Shown: positions 1 to 8,496 of the stretch, one piece after another
How the letters are laid out: the number at the start of each line of letters is the position of its first letter
Position numbering within the stretch: the first letter of the stretch is position 1
From: Methylobacterium sp.
GTDB taxonomy: Bacteria; Pseudomonadota; Alphaproteobacteria; Rhizobiales; Beijerinckiaceae
DNA: 64,000 nt
Direction of reading: 5' to 3'
Assembly: GCA_020252645.1 (NCBI GenBank)
Contig: JADCCN010000003.1
Coordinates: forward strand, 210,160 to 274,159
Position numbers and translations under genes: made by a program
The notes under the pieces: model-generated
Told to the model about the DNA's origin: nothing
The model's input: only the letters and a program-made list of their open reading frames with translations
Database searches by the model: none

Positions 1-567
1 GCGTGGAACCGCCATCAGGCGGAGATCCGGGTGGTCTCGGGCATCTATCGCGATGCCGTGGGCAAGGACAACCCGGCCGTTTCCCGCGCAACCGGCATGG
101 TGCAGGCCTTTGCCGAGAACGAGGGGCGCAAGCCCAGGATCCTCGTCGCCAAGATCGGGCAGGACGGACACGATCGCGGCCAGAAGGTGGTGGCCTCGGC
201 TTTCGGCGATCTCGGCTTCGATGTGGAGATCGGCGCGCTTTTCGCCACGCCCGAGGAGGTCGCGAAACAGGCCGTGGCGGGCCATGCGCATGTCGTGGGC
301 GTGTCGAGCCTCGCGGCGGGCCATCTCACGCTCGTGCCCGCGCTGAAGGCGGCGCTGATCGCCGAGGGCGGGGCGGATATCATGATCGTCGTGGGCGGCG
401 TGATCCCGCCGCAGGATTTTGCCGCCCTGATGGAGGCGGGCGCAACGGCGATCTTCCCGCCCGGCACGAACATCGCCGAGGCCGCCGCAAGCCTACTCGA
501 TGGGCTCAACCGGAAGCTTGGCTATTCACAGCCGCCGGTCGCCGCGCAGGGGGCCGATGCGACCTGA
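1..567 (+). CDS. Methylmalonyl-CoA mutase, C-terminal part (truncated by window edge)
   Basis: The frame is open from base 1, so only the last 188 residues are present. They form the B12-binding domain of the large subunit of adenosylcobalamin-dependent methylmalonyl-CoA mutase, which interconverts methylmalonyl-CoA and succinyl-CoA in propionate metabolism. The DxHxxG cobalamin motif is visible as GQDGHDRG, where His is the lower cobalt ligand. It is followed by VGVSSLAAGH and the VVGGVIPPQD segment typical of the mutase Rossmann fold. The stop overlaps the start of the pyroglutamyl peptidase gene by 11 bases, so the two are probably cotranscribed. The identity of the domain is secure; the N-terminal catalytic barrel lies outside the window, so a related acyl-CoA mutase such as ethylmalonyl-CoA mutase cannot be fully excluded. 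Confidence 0.9.
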   Translation, partial: AWNRHQAEIRVVSGIYRDAVGKDNPAVSRATGMVQAFAENEGRKPRILVAKIGQDGHDRGQKVVASAFGDLGFDVEIGALFATPEEVAKQAVAGHAHVVGVSSLAAGHLTLVPALKAALIAEGGADIMIVVGGVIPPQDFAALMEAGATAIFPPGTNIAEAAASLLDGLNRKLGYSQPPVAAQGADAT

Positions 568-1168
568 CCTGCTCATCACCGGCTTCGGCCCGTTTCCGGG
601 CGTGCCGGTCAACCCGTCCGCCCGCCTCGTGGAGGCGCTGGCGCGCGTGCCCGGCTGGCTGTGGCTGGGCTGGAAGGTGCGTCACGCCATCCTGCCTGTG
701 AGCTATGGCCCGACGGAAGCGGCCCTCGCGCCCCTGCTGGAGAAGCGGCCGCGCGCGATCCTGATGTTCGGGGTGGCCGCCAGGCGGAAGGCGGTGACGG
801 TGGAGATCGTGGCAAGGAACAGCGCAAGCCGCACCGCGCGGGATGCCTCGGGGCGCCTGCCGAAGCTCGCGCGCCTCGATTCCGGCCCGGCGATCCTGAA
901 GGGCCGCGCCCCGATGCTCCGCCTGCGGAACATTCTGCGCGAGGCGGGTAACCCGGTGCGCCTGTCGCGGAATGCCGGGCCGTATCTCTGCAACGCAGCT
1001 TATCGCTTCGCGCTTCGCGGCACGAAAGCGAAGGTGCCGGTGGTGTTTGTGCATGTTCCGCGCGTCAGGAATCGCAGCGATCCACGCGGTATCGCCTTCG
1101 GGCCCTTGCTCGCGGGCAGCGCGGCGATCGCGCGGCGGCTGGTTCTGGCTTCGAGATTATCCGCGTAG
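557..1168 (+). CDS. pcp: Pyroglutamyl-peptidase I (peptidase C15)
   Basis: Predicted cytosolic cysteine peptidase of 203 residues, the normal family length, that removes N-terminal pyroglutamate from peptides. The N-terminus carries the C15 signature LITGFGPFPGVPVNPS, and the catalytic Cys and His are recognisable in GPYLCNAAYR and VFVHVPR. The catalytic Glu region (around GVAARRKAVTVE) is more divergent, so activity is likely but not certain. I chose the ATG at 557 because the family motif starts five residues later; a longer reading frame upstream would add unrelated residues inside the mutase gene. The 3' end overlaps the convergent asparaginase-like gene by 12 bases. Confidence 0.85.
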   Translation: MRPDLLITGFGPFPGVPVNPSARLVEALARVPGWLWLGWKVRHAILPVSYGPTEAALAPLLEKRPRAILMFGVAARRKAVTVEIVARNSASRTARDASGRLPKLARLDSGPAILKGRAPMLRLRNILREAGNPVRLSRNAGPYLCNAAYRFALRGTKAKVPVVFVHVPRVRNRSDPRGIAFGPLLAGSAAIARRLVLASRLSA

Positions 1169-2197
1169 CGCCGCGATGGACCGCATGCGGCCGACCTCGA
1201 GGCCGTTCCAGTTCTTCATCTGGTGATCGAGCCGCTCGGTGACGACCTTCGCTTCCTTGCCGAGTTCGAGCAAGCGCGTGAGGAGCGCTGCCATCACGGT
1301 CTCGGAGGCGCGGGTAGCGCCATCGTCGATCTTCAACGCGATGCCATAGCCCAATTCGGGGAGTGCGCCGCAATAGACCCCTTCCGCGCCGGTCTTGATG
1401 AAGGCGCGCTCGCGCAAGTCTTCCATCACCACCGTATCGAAGCGGCCCGTTCCCGCGACATGGAAGGGCGAGGCGGCAACCGCCTGCCGCAGGCGCCGGG
1501 CCGCCTGCGCGCGACCTGGCGACAGCCCCGCTCCGCTCGCGAATTTCGCAAAACCCGCCGCGAGAGACCGCAAGGGAATGGCGTAAGTCGGGATCGAGCA
1601 GCCATCGATGCCCATGGCGGCTTTCGAAAGATCATGGCCGGTCATGGCGGAAAGCGCGGCGGTGATCTCGCGCATCGTGGGGTGCCCGGGCTGGATATAG
1701 CCCTTGGGGTCGTGCCCCGTCGCAATCGCCAGGCAGACAAAGCCCGCATGTTTGCCGGAGCAATTATTGTGCAAGGCCGTGGGCCTGAGGCCCGAGGCGA
1801 CAAGGGCTTGAAGCGCGCGGTCGCCATCGGGGCCTTTCGCATCACGGGCGCGCTGGTTCAGCATCGGCCAATGCGCGCCGCATTCGAGGCAGGTTTCATC
1901 CCGCCCCGCCTTGGCGAGCATGGCGGCTGCCGTTTTCGTGTGCTCCTCCTCGCCGGAATGGCTCGCGCAGGCGAGCGCCAGTTCGGCATCGGTGAGATGA
2001 AGACGGTCCGCCGCGCCGCTTTCGATCAGCGGGAGGGCCTGGAAACCCTTCACCGCCGAGCGCGGGAAGATGGGCCGCGCGATATCGCCCATGGAAAGCA
2101 CCAGGCTTCCATCCGCATCCACCACGGCGAAGGCGCCCGTGTGACCGCTCTCCACGATGCCGCCGCGGGTGATCTCGACCAGCAGAGGATTGGACAT
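1157..2197 (-). CDS. Asparaginase (rhizobial AnsA / asparaginase II family)
   Basis: Protein of 346 residues related to the thermolabile asparaginase of Rhizobium etli, a family distinct from the classical E. coli type I/II enzymes. It would hydrolyse L-asparagine to aspartate and ammonia. Family-like segments are FPRSAVKGFQALPLIESG near the N-terminus, ACASHSGEEEHT, ALHNNCSGKHAGF and MGIDGCSIPTYAIPL, with the conserved Ser/Lys/Cys residues of the group. The ATG at 2197 gives the expected start (MSNPLLVEITRGG); the extra upstream residues of the open frame are Arg-rich and not family-like. It lies 37 bases downstream of efp on the same strand and is probably cotranscribed with it. Substrate is assigned by family only. 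Confidence 0.8.
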   Translation of the reverse strand: MSNPLLVEITRGGIVESGHTGAFAVVDADGSLVLSMGDIARPIFPRSAVKGFQALPLIESGAADRLHLTDAELALACASHSGEEEHTKTAAAMLAKAGRDETCLECGAHWPMLNQRARDAKGPDGDRALQALVASGLRPTALHNNCSGKHAGFVCLAIATGHDPKGYIQPGHPTMREITAALSAMTGHDLSKAAMGIDGCSIPTYAIPLRSLAAGFAKFASGAGLSPGRAQAARRLRQAVAASPFHVAGTGRFDTVVMEDLRERAFIKTGAEGVYCGALPELGYGIALKIDDGATRASETVMAALLTRLLELGKEAKVVTERLDHQMKNWNGLEVGRMRSIAALRG

Positions 2198-2234
2198 GAT
2201 GCCTCGTCTCCGTCGCCAGCCCCGCGGGAGGCGA

Positions 2235-2804
2235 TCAATCCTTCGCGCGTTCCACGTAGGAGCCGTCTTCCGTATTGATGACGACGCGCGTGCCGGCGGT
2301 GACATGCGGCGGGATGGCCGTGCGCACGCCGTTCGACAGGATCGCCGGTTTATAGGAGGAGGAGGCCGTCTGGCCCTTCGTCACCGGCTCGGTCTCGTTG
2401 ATCTCGAGGATGACGCGCTGCGGCAGGGTGATCGTCACGGCGGCGCCGTTGAACACGCCGAGTTTCACGATCATGCCTTCCTGGAGGTAAGGCACGCCGT
2501 CGCCGATCGTGTCGCCGGGCACGGTCACCTGCTCGAAATTCTCCTGATCCATGAAGATGTAGCCGTTATCATCGGGGTAGAGATAGGAGAAATCCTTCTC
2601 CTCCACGAAGGCCTTCTCCACCTGCTCCGTCGTGCGGTAGCGGAAGGTGGATTTCACGCCATCCGAAAGGCGGCGGCCATCGATCTGCGTGGTCGGCGTG
2701 CCCTTGCCGGGAAAGAAGCTTTCCGCGGAAATCACGGAATAGAGCCGGTCATCCACCTCGATGACATTGCCCTTGCGGATGGAGGAAGCGATGACCTTGA
2801 CCAC
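2235..2804 (-). CDS. efp: Translation elongation factor P
   Basis: EF-P relieves ribosomes stalled at polyproline. The product has 189 residues (usual 185-190) and the three-domain layout. Translation from a GTG at 2804 gives [12 protein letters not shown], which matches the family N-terminus; the longer open frame upstream overlaps epmA and is a shadow. Counting from that start, the modifiable lysine is Lys34 in the loop PGKGTP, the position beta-lysylated in E. coli. The modification genes epmA and epmB diverge immediately from efp across a 106-base shared intergenic region, so the modified factor and its modifiers form one neighbourhood. An asparaginase-like gene follows downstream. Confidence 0.95.
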   Translation of the reverse strand: MVKVIASSIRKGNVIEVDDRLYSVISAESFFPGKGTPTTQIDGRRLSDGVKSTFRYRTTEQVEKAFVEEKDFSYLYPDDNGYIFMDQENFEQVTVPGDTIGDGVPYLQEGMIVKLGVFNGAAVTITLPQRVILEINETEPVTKGQTASSSYKPAILSNGVRTAIPPHVTAGTRVVINTEDGSYVERAKD

Positions 2805-2910
2805 GGATATCCCCGTCTGATGGAAGCGCGATTGCTTTTCGGAAAGTCCGGCTCCATAGCCGCTTCCTGGAGAAACGCCAACCCTTTCGCAGGAGGAATC
2901 CGGAGCTTCC

Positions 2911-3948
2911 ATGCCCGCCACGCCCTTCTGGCACCGCGAAACCCATGCGCGCCGCAGGCCGGCCTTGCGGTTGCGCGCGCGCCTCAAGGCCGCCATCCGC
3001 GCGCATTTCGAGGGCCGGGGTTTCTGGGAGGTCGAGACGGGCCTCGTGCAGGTCTCGCCCGGCAACGAGACGCATCTCCACGCCTTCGAGGCGCATTGGG
3101 TCGATGCCGCGGGCGAGATCGCGCGCGGCTATCTTCATACTTCGCCCGAATTCGCGATGAAGAAGCTGCTCGCGGCCGGCGAGGATCGCCTCTTCCAGTT
3201 CGCGCCGGTATTCCGGGCGCGGGAGGCCTCGCGCCTCCATGCGCCGGAATTCGTGATGCTCGAATGGTATCGGGCGGGGGAGGATTACACTGCCCTGATG
3301 ACCGATTGCGCCGCGCTTCTCCGGCTTGCGGCCGAGATTGGCGGGCGGCGGGAGGCGCGTTTCCGCAGCCGTGCCTGCAACCTCCTCGCCGAGCCGGAGC
3401 GGTTGAGCCTCGTGGATGCCTTCACCCGGCATGCCGGCATCGCGCTGGAGCCCTGCCTGGCAGATCGCGATGCCTTTGCGGCGGAAGCCACGCGCATTGG
3501 CGTGCGCATCGCCGAGGATGACACCTGGGGGGACATCTTCTCGCGCATTCTCACCGAACGGATCGAGCCGCATCTCGGGCAGGGCCGCGCGACGATCCTC
3601 GACCGCTATCCCGTTTCCGAGGCCGCCTTGGCCCGCGCCTGCCGGGATGATCCGCGCTTCGCCGAACGCTTCGAACTCTATGTCTGCAGCATCGAACTCG
3701 CCAATGCCTTCGGCGAACTCAACGATGCAGCCGAGCAGCGCCGCCGTTTCGAGGCCGACATGGCGCAGAAGCAGCGCCTCTATGGCGAAAGCTACCCGAT
3801 CGACGAGGATTTCCTCGCAGCCCTGGCCCATATGCCGCCGGCCTCGGGCGCAGCCCTCGGTTTCGATCGGCTCGCGATGCTCGCGGCGGGGGTCGAGAGC
3901 GTGCACGAGGTGATCTTCACGCCATTTGCCTTGGGCGAGGGCGCATGA
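2911..3948 (+). CDS. epmA: EF-P--(R)-beta-lysine ligase
   Basis: Paralogue of the catalytic domain of lysyl-tRNA synthetase (also called GenX, PoxA or YjeA) that attaches beta-lysine to Lys34 of EF-P using ATP. It has 345 residues and no N-terminal anticodon-binding domain, which separates it from LysS. Class II synthetase motifs are visible: [14 protein letters not shown] (motif-1 side), [11 protein letters not shown] and [10 protein letters not shown] (motif 2), and GFDRLAML (motif 3). A strong ribosome binding site, CAGGAGGAATCCGGAG, precedes the ATG. The gene overlaps epmB by four bases (ATGA) and diverges from efp. Confidence 0.93.
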   Translation: MPATPFWHRETHARRRPALRLRARLKAAIRAHFEGRGFWEVETGLVQVSPGNETHLHAFEAHWVDAAGEIARGYLHTSPEFAMKKLLAAGEDRLFQFAPVFRAREASRLHAPEFVMLEWYRAGEDYTALMTDCAALLRLAAEIGGRREARFRSRACNLLAEPERLSLVDAFTRHAGIALEPCLADRDAFAAEATRIGVRIAEDDTWGDIFSRILTERIEPHLGQGRATILDRYPVSEAALARACRDDPRFAERFELYVCSIELANAFGELNDAAEQRRRFEADMAQKQRLYGESYPIDEDFLAALAHMPPASGAALGFDRLAMLAAGVESVHEVIFTPFALGEGA

Positions 3949-4973
3949 AGACCCTGCGCAGCATCGGCGATCTGGAAGCAGCCGCGCTGCTGGATGACGG
4001 CGCGACGCCGGAACTCGAGGCTGTTGCCGCGCGTTACGCCGTCGCGATCACCCCGGCGATTTCCGCGCTCATCCGACAGGGGGCACCCGGCATCGCCGCA
4101 CAATTCCTGCCCGATGCGCGCGAACTCGCGACCATGCCGGCGGAAAGCCCCGACCCGATCGGCGATCATTCGCATTCCCCCATCAAGGGCCTCGTACATC
4201 GCTACCCGGATCGCGTGCTCGTCAAGGCGCTCCATGCCTGCCCTGTCTATTGCCGCTTCTGCTTCCGCCGCGAGATGGTGGGGCCGAACGGCGACGGCAC
4301 GCTTGATGACGCCGAGTTGGCTGCGGTTTTCGATTACATCGCGGCGCATCCCGGCATCTTCGAGGTGATTTTCACCGGCGGCGATCCGCTGATGCTCTCG
4401 GCCCGGCGCATCGGCGCCATGGGCGAGCAGCTCGCGCGTGTTCCGCATGTGCGGCTCCTGCGCTGGCACAGCCGCGTGCCGGTGGTGGCGCCGGAGCGGG
4501 TAACCGCAGGGATGGTCCGCGCACTCGCCATTCCCGGCAGGGCCGTGAGCATCGCAATCCACGCGAACCACCCGAGCGAATTCACGCCCGCCGCCGAAGC
4601 CGCCATCGCCCGCCTTGCCGATGCCGGCCTCGTGCTGCTGGGCCAGACCGTGCTGCTGAAGGGCGTGAATGCCGAGACCGAGACGCTCGCGGCGCTCTTC
4701 CGCGCCATGGCCGCGAACCGCATCCGGCCGCTCTACCTGCACCACCCTGATCTCGCACCGGGCACGAGCCATTTCCGTCTTGGCATCGCCGAGGGCCAGG
4801 CGATCTATGGTGCCTTGCGCGGGCAGCTTTCCGGCCCGGCGATCCCGGCTTATGTGCTCGATCTGCCGGGAGGGCATGGCAAGGTGTCCATTGGGCCGGA
4901 GCCTCTGCGCCAGGGGCCGGAGGGCCTCGAAATCCGGGACCCTTCCGGCATCTGGCGCGCCTATCCCGGCTGA
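3945..4973 (+). CDS. epmB: EF-P (R)-beta-lysine synthase, lysine 2,3-aminomutase-like
   Basis: Radical SAM, PLP-dependent aminomutase of 342 residues that makes (R)-beta-lysine for EpmA. The [4Fe-4S] cysteines are Cys99, Cys103 and Cys106 in HACPVYCRFCFRRE, followed by the SAM-binding FTGGDPLML. The short length and lack of the C-terminal extension of catabolic lysine 2,3-aminomutase, together with the ATGA overlap with epmA, point to the EF-P modification role rather than lysine degradation. The PLP lysine is probably in the C-terminal LPGGHGKVS segment. Confidence 0.93.
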   Translation: MKTLRSIGDLEAAALLDDGATPELEAVAARYAVAITPAISALIRQGAPGIAAQFLPDARELATMPAESPDPIGDHSHSPIKGLVHRYPDRVLVKALHACPVYCRFCFRREMVGPNGDGTLDDAELAAVFDYIAAHPGIFEVIFTGGDPLMLSARRIGAMGEQLARVPHVRLLRWHSRVPVVAPERVTAGMVRALAIPGRAVSIAIHANHPSEFTPAAEAAIARLADAGLVLLGQTVLLKGVNAETETLAALFRAMAANRIRPLYLHHPDLAPGTSHFRLGIAEGQAIYGALRGQLSGPAIPAYVLDLPGGHGKVSIGPEPLRQGPEGLEIRDPSGIWRAYPG

Positions 4974-4979
4974 TCCATC

Positions 4980-4998
4980 CGCGCGGGATCTCCGCGCG
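4980..4998 (+). terminator. Possible hairpin after epmB
   Basis: A perfect 7-bp inverted repeat (CGCGCGG / CCGCGCG, five-base loop) begins six bases after the epmB stop. No T-run follows, so it may be a factor-dependent end or an mRNA-protecting hairpin rather than an intrinsic terminator. Confidence 0.35.
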
Positions 4999-5102
4999 CA
5001 GCAGGGAACACGGCTCCGTCGGCCTGCACCACCGAAAGGGACATCACCCTTCGAGAACAGGCAGGCTTTCTTTCCGAATTCACGATTCCGCCACATGGCC
5101 GG

Positions 5103-5108
5103 TTGACA
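5103..5108 (+). promoter_or_regulatory. Candidate -35 box upstream of tctC
   Basis: A consensus TTGACA lies 74 bases before the tctC start, in a 209-base intergenic region. No good -10 box is seen at 16-18 bases spacing, so this is only a candidate. Confidence 0.25.
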
Positions 5109-5182
5109 GATGGCGGAGCGATGGAGGACTTCTCGTTTTCGTTACAAGAACAAGACGAACGGTTCAGACAGGGAGGAACCAG

Positions 5183-6160
5183 ATGACGACCAGGCGTGAA
5201 ATTCTGAAGGCGGGTGCAACGGGCGCCACCTTGGCGGGCCTTGGCCTGCCGCTGGCCATTCCGGCTCGGGCGCAGGCCATCACCAGCCTCGACATGCTCA
5301 TTCCGGCGGCACCGGGCGGCGGCTGGGATGCCACGGGCCGCGCGATGGAAGCGGCGATGCGCGCTGACAGCATCCTGAGCGAGTTCAGGATCGAGAATGT
5401 CGGCGGTGCCGGGGGCATGGTCGGCCTGCCGCGCTTCGTAGGCCAGAAGAAGGGCCAGGGCAACGCGATCATGATCGGCGGCCTCGTGATGGTCGGCGCA
5501 GGAATTGCCAACAAGAGCCCGATGACCATCCTCGACGTGACCCCGATCGCGCGCCTCACCGGCGAGGCGCAGGTGGTGGTGGTTCCGGCGGCCTCGCCGT
5601 TCAAGACGATGGCGGACCTCGTCGCGCAGCTCAAGAAGGACCCGAAATCGGTCTCCTGGGCCGGCGGTTCGGCGGGCGGCACCGACCACATTCTCGTGGG
5701 CCAGATCGCCAAGGCGAATGGCATCGATCCGCGCCAGACGAGCTACGTCGCCTTCGCGGGCGGCGGCCCGGCCCAGGCGGCCCTGCTCGGCAACCAGGTC
5801 TCGGCCGGCGTATCGGGCTTTGGCGAATTCGAGGAGCAGGTGAAGGCCGGCAAGCTGCGCGCGCTGGCGGTTTCCTCGGAAGCCGCGATGAACAATGTGC
5901 CCTCGCTCAAGGAGCAGGGCATCAATATCGTGCTCTGGAACTGGCGCGGCGTGTTCGGCGCGCCGGGCATCAGCACCGCGCAGCGCGATGCGCTGGTGGC
6001 GCTGATGGACAGGATGGTCAACGGCCCGGCCTGGAAGAAGACGCTCGAGACGCGCGGCTGGGAAGGCATCTATCTCACCGGCGACAAGTTCGGCGAATAC
6101 GTGAAGCAGAACGTCGCCGACACCACGACGATCCTGAAGGATCTCGGCCTCGCCAGCTGA
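5183..6160 (+). CDS. tctC: Tripartite tricarboxylate transporter substrate-binding protein (TctC family)
   Basis: Periplasmic binding protein of 325 residues for a TTT-family carboxylate transporter. The N-terminus has a twin-arginine signal (TRREILKAGATGA) ending near IPARAQA, so export by Tat is likely. Family segments include LIPAAPGGGWDATGRAME and the VGGAGGMVGLPRFVGQ ligand loop. A strong GGGAGGAACC site precedes the ATG. tctB and tctA follow on the same strand, separated from tctC by a strong hairpin. The ligand (citrate, tricarballylate, other di- or tricarboxylates, aromatics) cannot be told from sequence. Confidence 0.88.
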   Translation: MTTRREILKAGATGATLAGLGLPLAIPARAQAITSLDMLIPAAPGGGWDATGRAMEAAMRADSILSEFRIENVGGAGGMVGLPRFVGQKKGQGNAIMIGGLVMVGAGIANKSPMTILDVTPIARLTGEAQVVVVPAASPFKTMADLVAQLKKDPKSVSWAGGSAGGTDHILVGQIAKANGIDPRQTSYVAFAGGGPAQAALLGNQVSAGVSGFGEFEEQVKAGKLRALAVSSEAAMNNVPSLKEQGINIVLWNWRGVFGAPGISTAQRDALVALMDRMVNGPAWKKTLETRGWEGIYLTGDKFGEYVKQNVADTTTILKDLGLAS

Positions 6161-6180
6161 GGCACAGGGCGAAGCCTGCC

Positions 6181-6215
6181 GGACGAGGCGATGACGGATC
6201 GCCTCGTCCTTTCTT
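6181..6215 (+). terminator. Strong intrinsic terminator/attenuator between tctC and tctB
   Basis: A perfect 12-bp stem (GGACGAGGCGAT at 6181-6192 with its complement at 6198-6209, five-base loop) is followed by TTTCTT. It starts 20 bases after the tctC stop and lies 106 bases before tctB, so it should make the binding protein more abundant than the membrane subunits. Confidence 0.85.
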
Positions 6216-6321
6216 GAGCGCCGCTTTCCGAAGCACTTCGATCAAGGCATTGAAATTCGCAGCGAACCGCGCTTCGCTGCGTTCTGCCTTTTGCGCATCC
6301 AGAGGGGGAACCGGAGCAGCC

Positions 6322-6807
6322 ATGTCCGATTCATCATCCGAACATATCGAATCGACCCTGCCGCACAAGCTCGCGGCCTTCGGCGTCATCGCGCTCGGCC
6401 TTGCGGCCACATGGCAGACGACGCTCATTCCGCAGGTGCTCTACACCACCGTCGGCCCATCGGTTTTTCCCTGGTTCGTGGCGGTTTTCCTGCTGGTTCT
6501 CGGGGTGATGCTGCTCGTCGCGGCGTTTCGCGGCGGCTGGGCAGCCGACCAGGAGGGCTCGCTCTCCGAATGGGGCTCGCTGGGCTGGGTGACCCTCGGG
6601 CTTGTGCTCAACGTCGTCCTCATCGAGTGGATCGGCTTCATCCTGTCCTCGACGCTGCTCTTTGCCTGCGTGGCGCGCGGCTTCGGCAGCCGGAAACTCC
6701 TGCGCGACGGCGCGATCGGCTTTGGGCTGGCGCTGATTTCCTATGTCGGGTTCGACCGCATTCTCGGCTACAAGATCGGCACGGGCCTGATCGAGAAGCT
6801 GTTCTGA
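6322..6807 (+). CDS. tctB: Tripartite tricarboxylate transporter small membrane subunit (TctB family)
   Basis: Small inner-membrane subunit of 161 residues with about four hydrophobic segments, for example [20 protein letters not shown] and [21 protein letters not shown] chose the ATG at 6322, which has GGGGGAACCGGAGCAG upstream and gives a normal length. A TTG at 6214 is in frame but falls inside the preceding terminator. It lies between tctC and tctA, as in other TTT operons. Confidence 0.85.
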   Translation: MSDSSSEHIESTLPHKLAAFGVIALGLAATWQTTLIPQVLYTTVGPSVFPWFVAVFLLVLGVMLLVAAFRGGWAADQEGSLSEWGSLGWVTLGLVLNVVLIEWIGFILSSTLLFACVARGFGSRKLLRDGAIGFGLALISYVGFDRILGYKIGTGLIEKLF

Positions 6808-6854
6808 GGCAGGGACGGGGCGGGAACCTCGCCCCGCAGCGAAGCGACGTTCCC

Positions 6855-6864
6855 GGGGGGGGGG
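6855..6864 (+). repeat. Ten-G homopolymer at the tctA ribosome binding site
   Basis: An uninterrupted run of ten G residues ends five bases before the tctA ATG and is the only Shine-Dalgarno-like sequence there. A short GC-rich inverted repeat (CGGGGCG / CGCCCCG) lies just upstream. Length changes in the tract would alter the spacing to the start codon. Confidence 0.85.
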
Positions 6865-6868
6865 CACC

Positions 6869-8359
6869 ATGGATACACTCGCACTTCTGATGCAGGGCTT
6901 CGCCAGCGCGCTGACACCCATGAACCTGCTCTGGGCTCTGGCGGGCGTGACGGTCGGCACCGCCATCGGCGTGCTGCCGGGCCTTGGCCCGGGGCTGACC
7001 ATCGCACTGCTTTTGCCGATAACCTACAAGGTGGACCCCACCTCGGCCTTCATCCTGTTCGCGGGCATCTATTACGGCGCGATGTATGGCGGTTCGACCA
7101 CCTCCATCCTGATCAACACACCGGGCGAGAGCGCCACGATCATCACCGCGATGGAAGGCCACAAGATGGCGAAGAAGGGCCGCGCGGGCGCGGCACTCGC
7201 CACGGCGGCCGTGGGCTCCTTCGTGGCCGGCACCTTCGGCACTTTGGGCATCACCTTCCTTGCCCAGCCCGTCGTGGAACTCGCGCTGAAATTCGGGCCG
7301 GCCGAGTATTTCTCGCTGATGATCCTGTGCTTCGTCACGGTATCGGCCGTGCTGGGGTCATCCGCGCTCAGGGGTCTCACGGCGCTGGCGATCGGCCTGT
7401 TCTTCGGCATGATCGGCATCGATCTGCAATCGGGCCAGCCGCGCTTCACCTTCGGGATCGTGGAATTGCTGGATGGCATCAACGTGCTGATCGTGGCCGT
7501 CGGCCTCTTCGCGGTGGGCGAGACCCTGCATCTCGCGGCGCAGAGGAAAACGCAGGAAGAGGTGATCGACATCAAGGGCCCGGTGGGCATGACGAAGGAG
7601 GACTGGAAGCGCTCCTGGAAACCCTGGCTGCGCGGAACGCTCTTCGGCTTCCCGATTGGCGCAATGCCGGCGGGTGGTGCGGAAATTCCGACCTTCCTCT
7701 CCTATTACACCGAAAAGAAGCTTGCAAAAAACCCCGAGGAGTTCGGCCACGGCGCCATCGAGGGCGTGGCCGGGCCGGAAGCCGCGAACAACGCTTCCGC
7801 CGCCGGCGTGCTCGTGCCGATGCTCACTTTAGGCCTGCCGACCTCGGCCACCGCCGCCATCATGCTCTCGGCCTTCCAGAGCTACGGCATCAATCCGGGC
7901 CCGCAATTGCTTTCGACGCAAGGGCAGCTCGTCTGGACGCTGATCGCCTCGCTCTTCATCGGCAATGTGATGCTGCTGGTGCTCAATCTGCCGCTGGTGG
8001 GCCTTTGGGTGAAGATCCTGAAAATCCCGCAGCCGCTGCTCTATGGTGGCATCCTCGTCTTTGCGACCATCGGCACCTATGGCATCAGCCGCTCGGTGGT
8101 GGATCTCATCCTGCTTTATATCGTGGGCTTCATGGGCTTCATGATGCGCCGGTTCGATTTCCCGACATCGCCGGTCATCATCGGCATGATCCTCGGCCCG
8201 ATGGCGGAACAGGAATTCCGCCGTGCGATGACCATCTCGAACGGCGATGCGATGATCTTCCTGCACAAACCACTCTCGCTCGCGCTGCTGGTGCTGGCGG
8301 CGATTGCAGTCCTGTCTCCGATCATCTGGCGGCTGACGCGCCGCAAGGCAGCGGCCTGA
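6869..8359 (+). CDS. tctA: Tripartite tricarboxylate transporter large membrane subunit (TctA family)
   Basis: Main transport subunit of the TTT system: 496 residues and about 10-12 membrane segments. The family signature [17 protein letters not shown] lies near residue 35, and [20 protein letters not shown] follows; a second, inverted-repeat-like motif ALMPAGG-type region appears as [16 protein letters not shown] near 270. It takes up the ligand delivered by TctC, driven by the ion gradient. The gene ends with a long GC-rich hairpin. Confidence 0.92.
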   Translation: MDTLALLMQGFASALTPMNLLWALAGVTVGTAIGVLPGLGPGLTIALLLPITYKVDPTSAFILFAGIYYGAMYGGSTTSILINTPGESATIITAMEGHKMAKKGRAGAALATAAVGSFVAGTFGTLGITFLAQPVVELALKFGPAEYFSLMILCFVTVSAVLGSSALRGLTALAIGLFFGMIGIDLQSGQPRFTFGIVELLDGINVLIVAVGLFAVGETLHLAAQRKTQEEVIDIKGPVGMTKEDWKRSWKPWLRGTLFGFPIGAMPAGGAEIPTFLSYYTEKKLAKNPEEFGHGAIEGVAGPEAANNASAAGVLVPMLTLGLPTSATAAIMLSAFQSYGINPGPQLLSTQGQLVWTLIASLFIGNVMLLVLNLPLVGLWVKILKIPQPLLYGGILVFATIGTYGISRSVVDLILLYIVGFMGFMMRRFDFPTSPVIIGMILGPMAEQEFRRAMTISNGDAMIFLHKPLSLALLVLAAIAVLSPIIWRLTRRKAAA

Positions 8360-8384
8360 AACCAACCCTTCCGCGCAGGAATTG

Positions 8385-8421
8385 CGCCCCGGCTTGCCCC
8401 TGAAGGCGGCAGGCCGGGGCG
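8385..8421 (+). terminator. Terminator after tctA
   Basis: Fourteen-base arms at 8385-8398 and 8408-8421 pair completely with one G-T wobble, around a nine-base loop, and are followed by TTGTGCTTT. It lies 25 bases after the tctA stop and probably ends the tct operon. Confidence 0.65.
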
Positions 8422-8496
8422 TTGTGCTTTGAGGGAAGGCATTTCTTTAGGAATTGCCTGTGTAGAAATATTCCAGCCATAGAACATGGTATCTGC

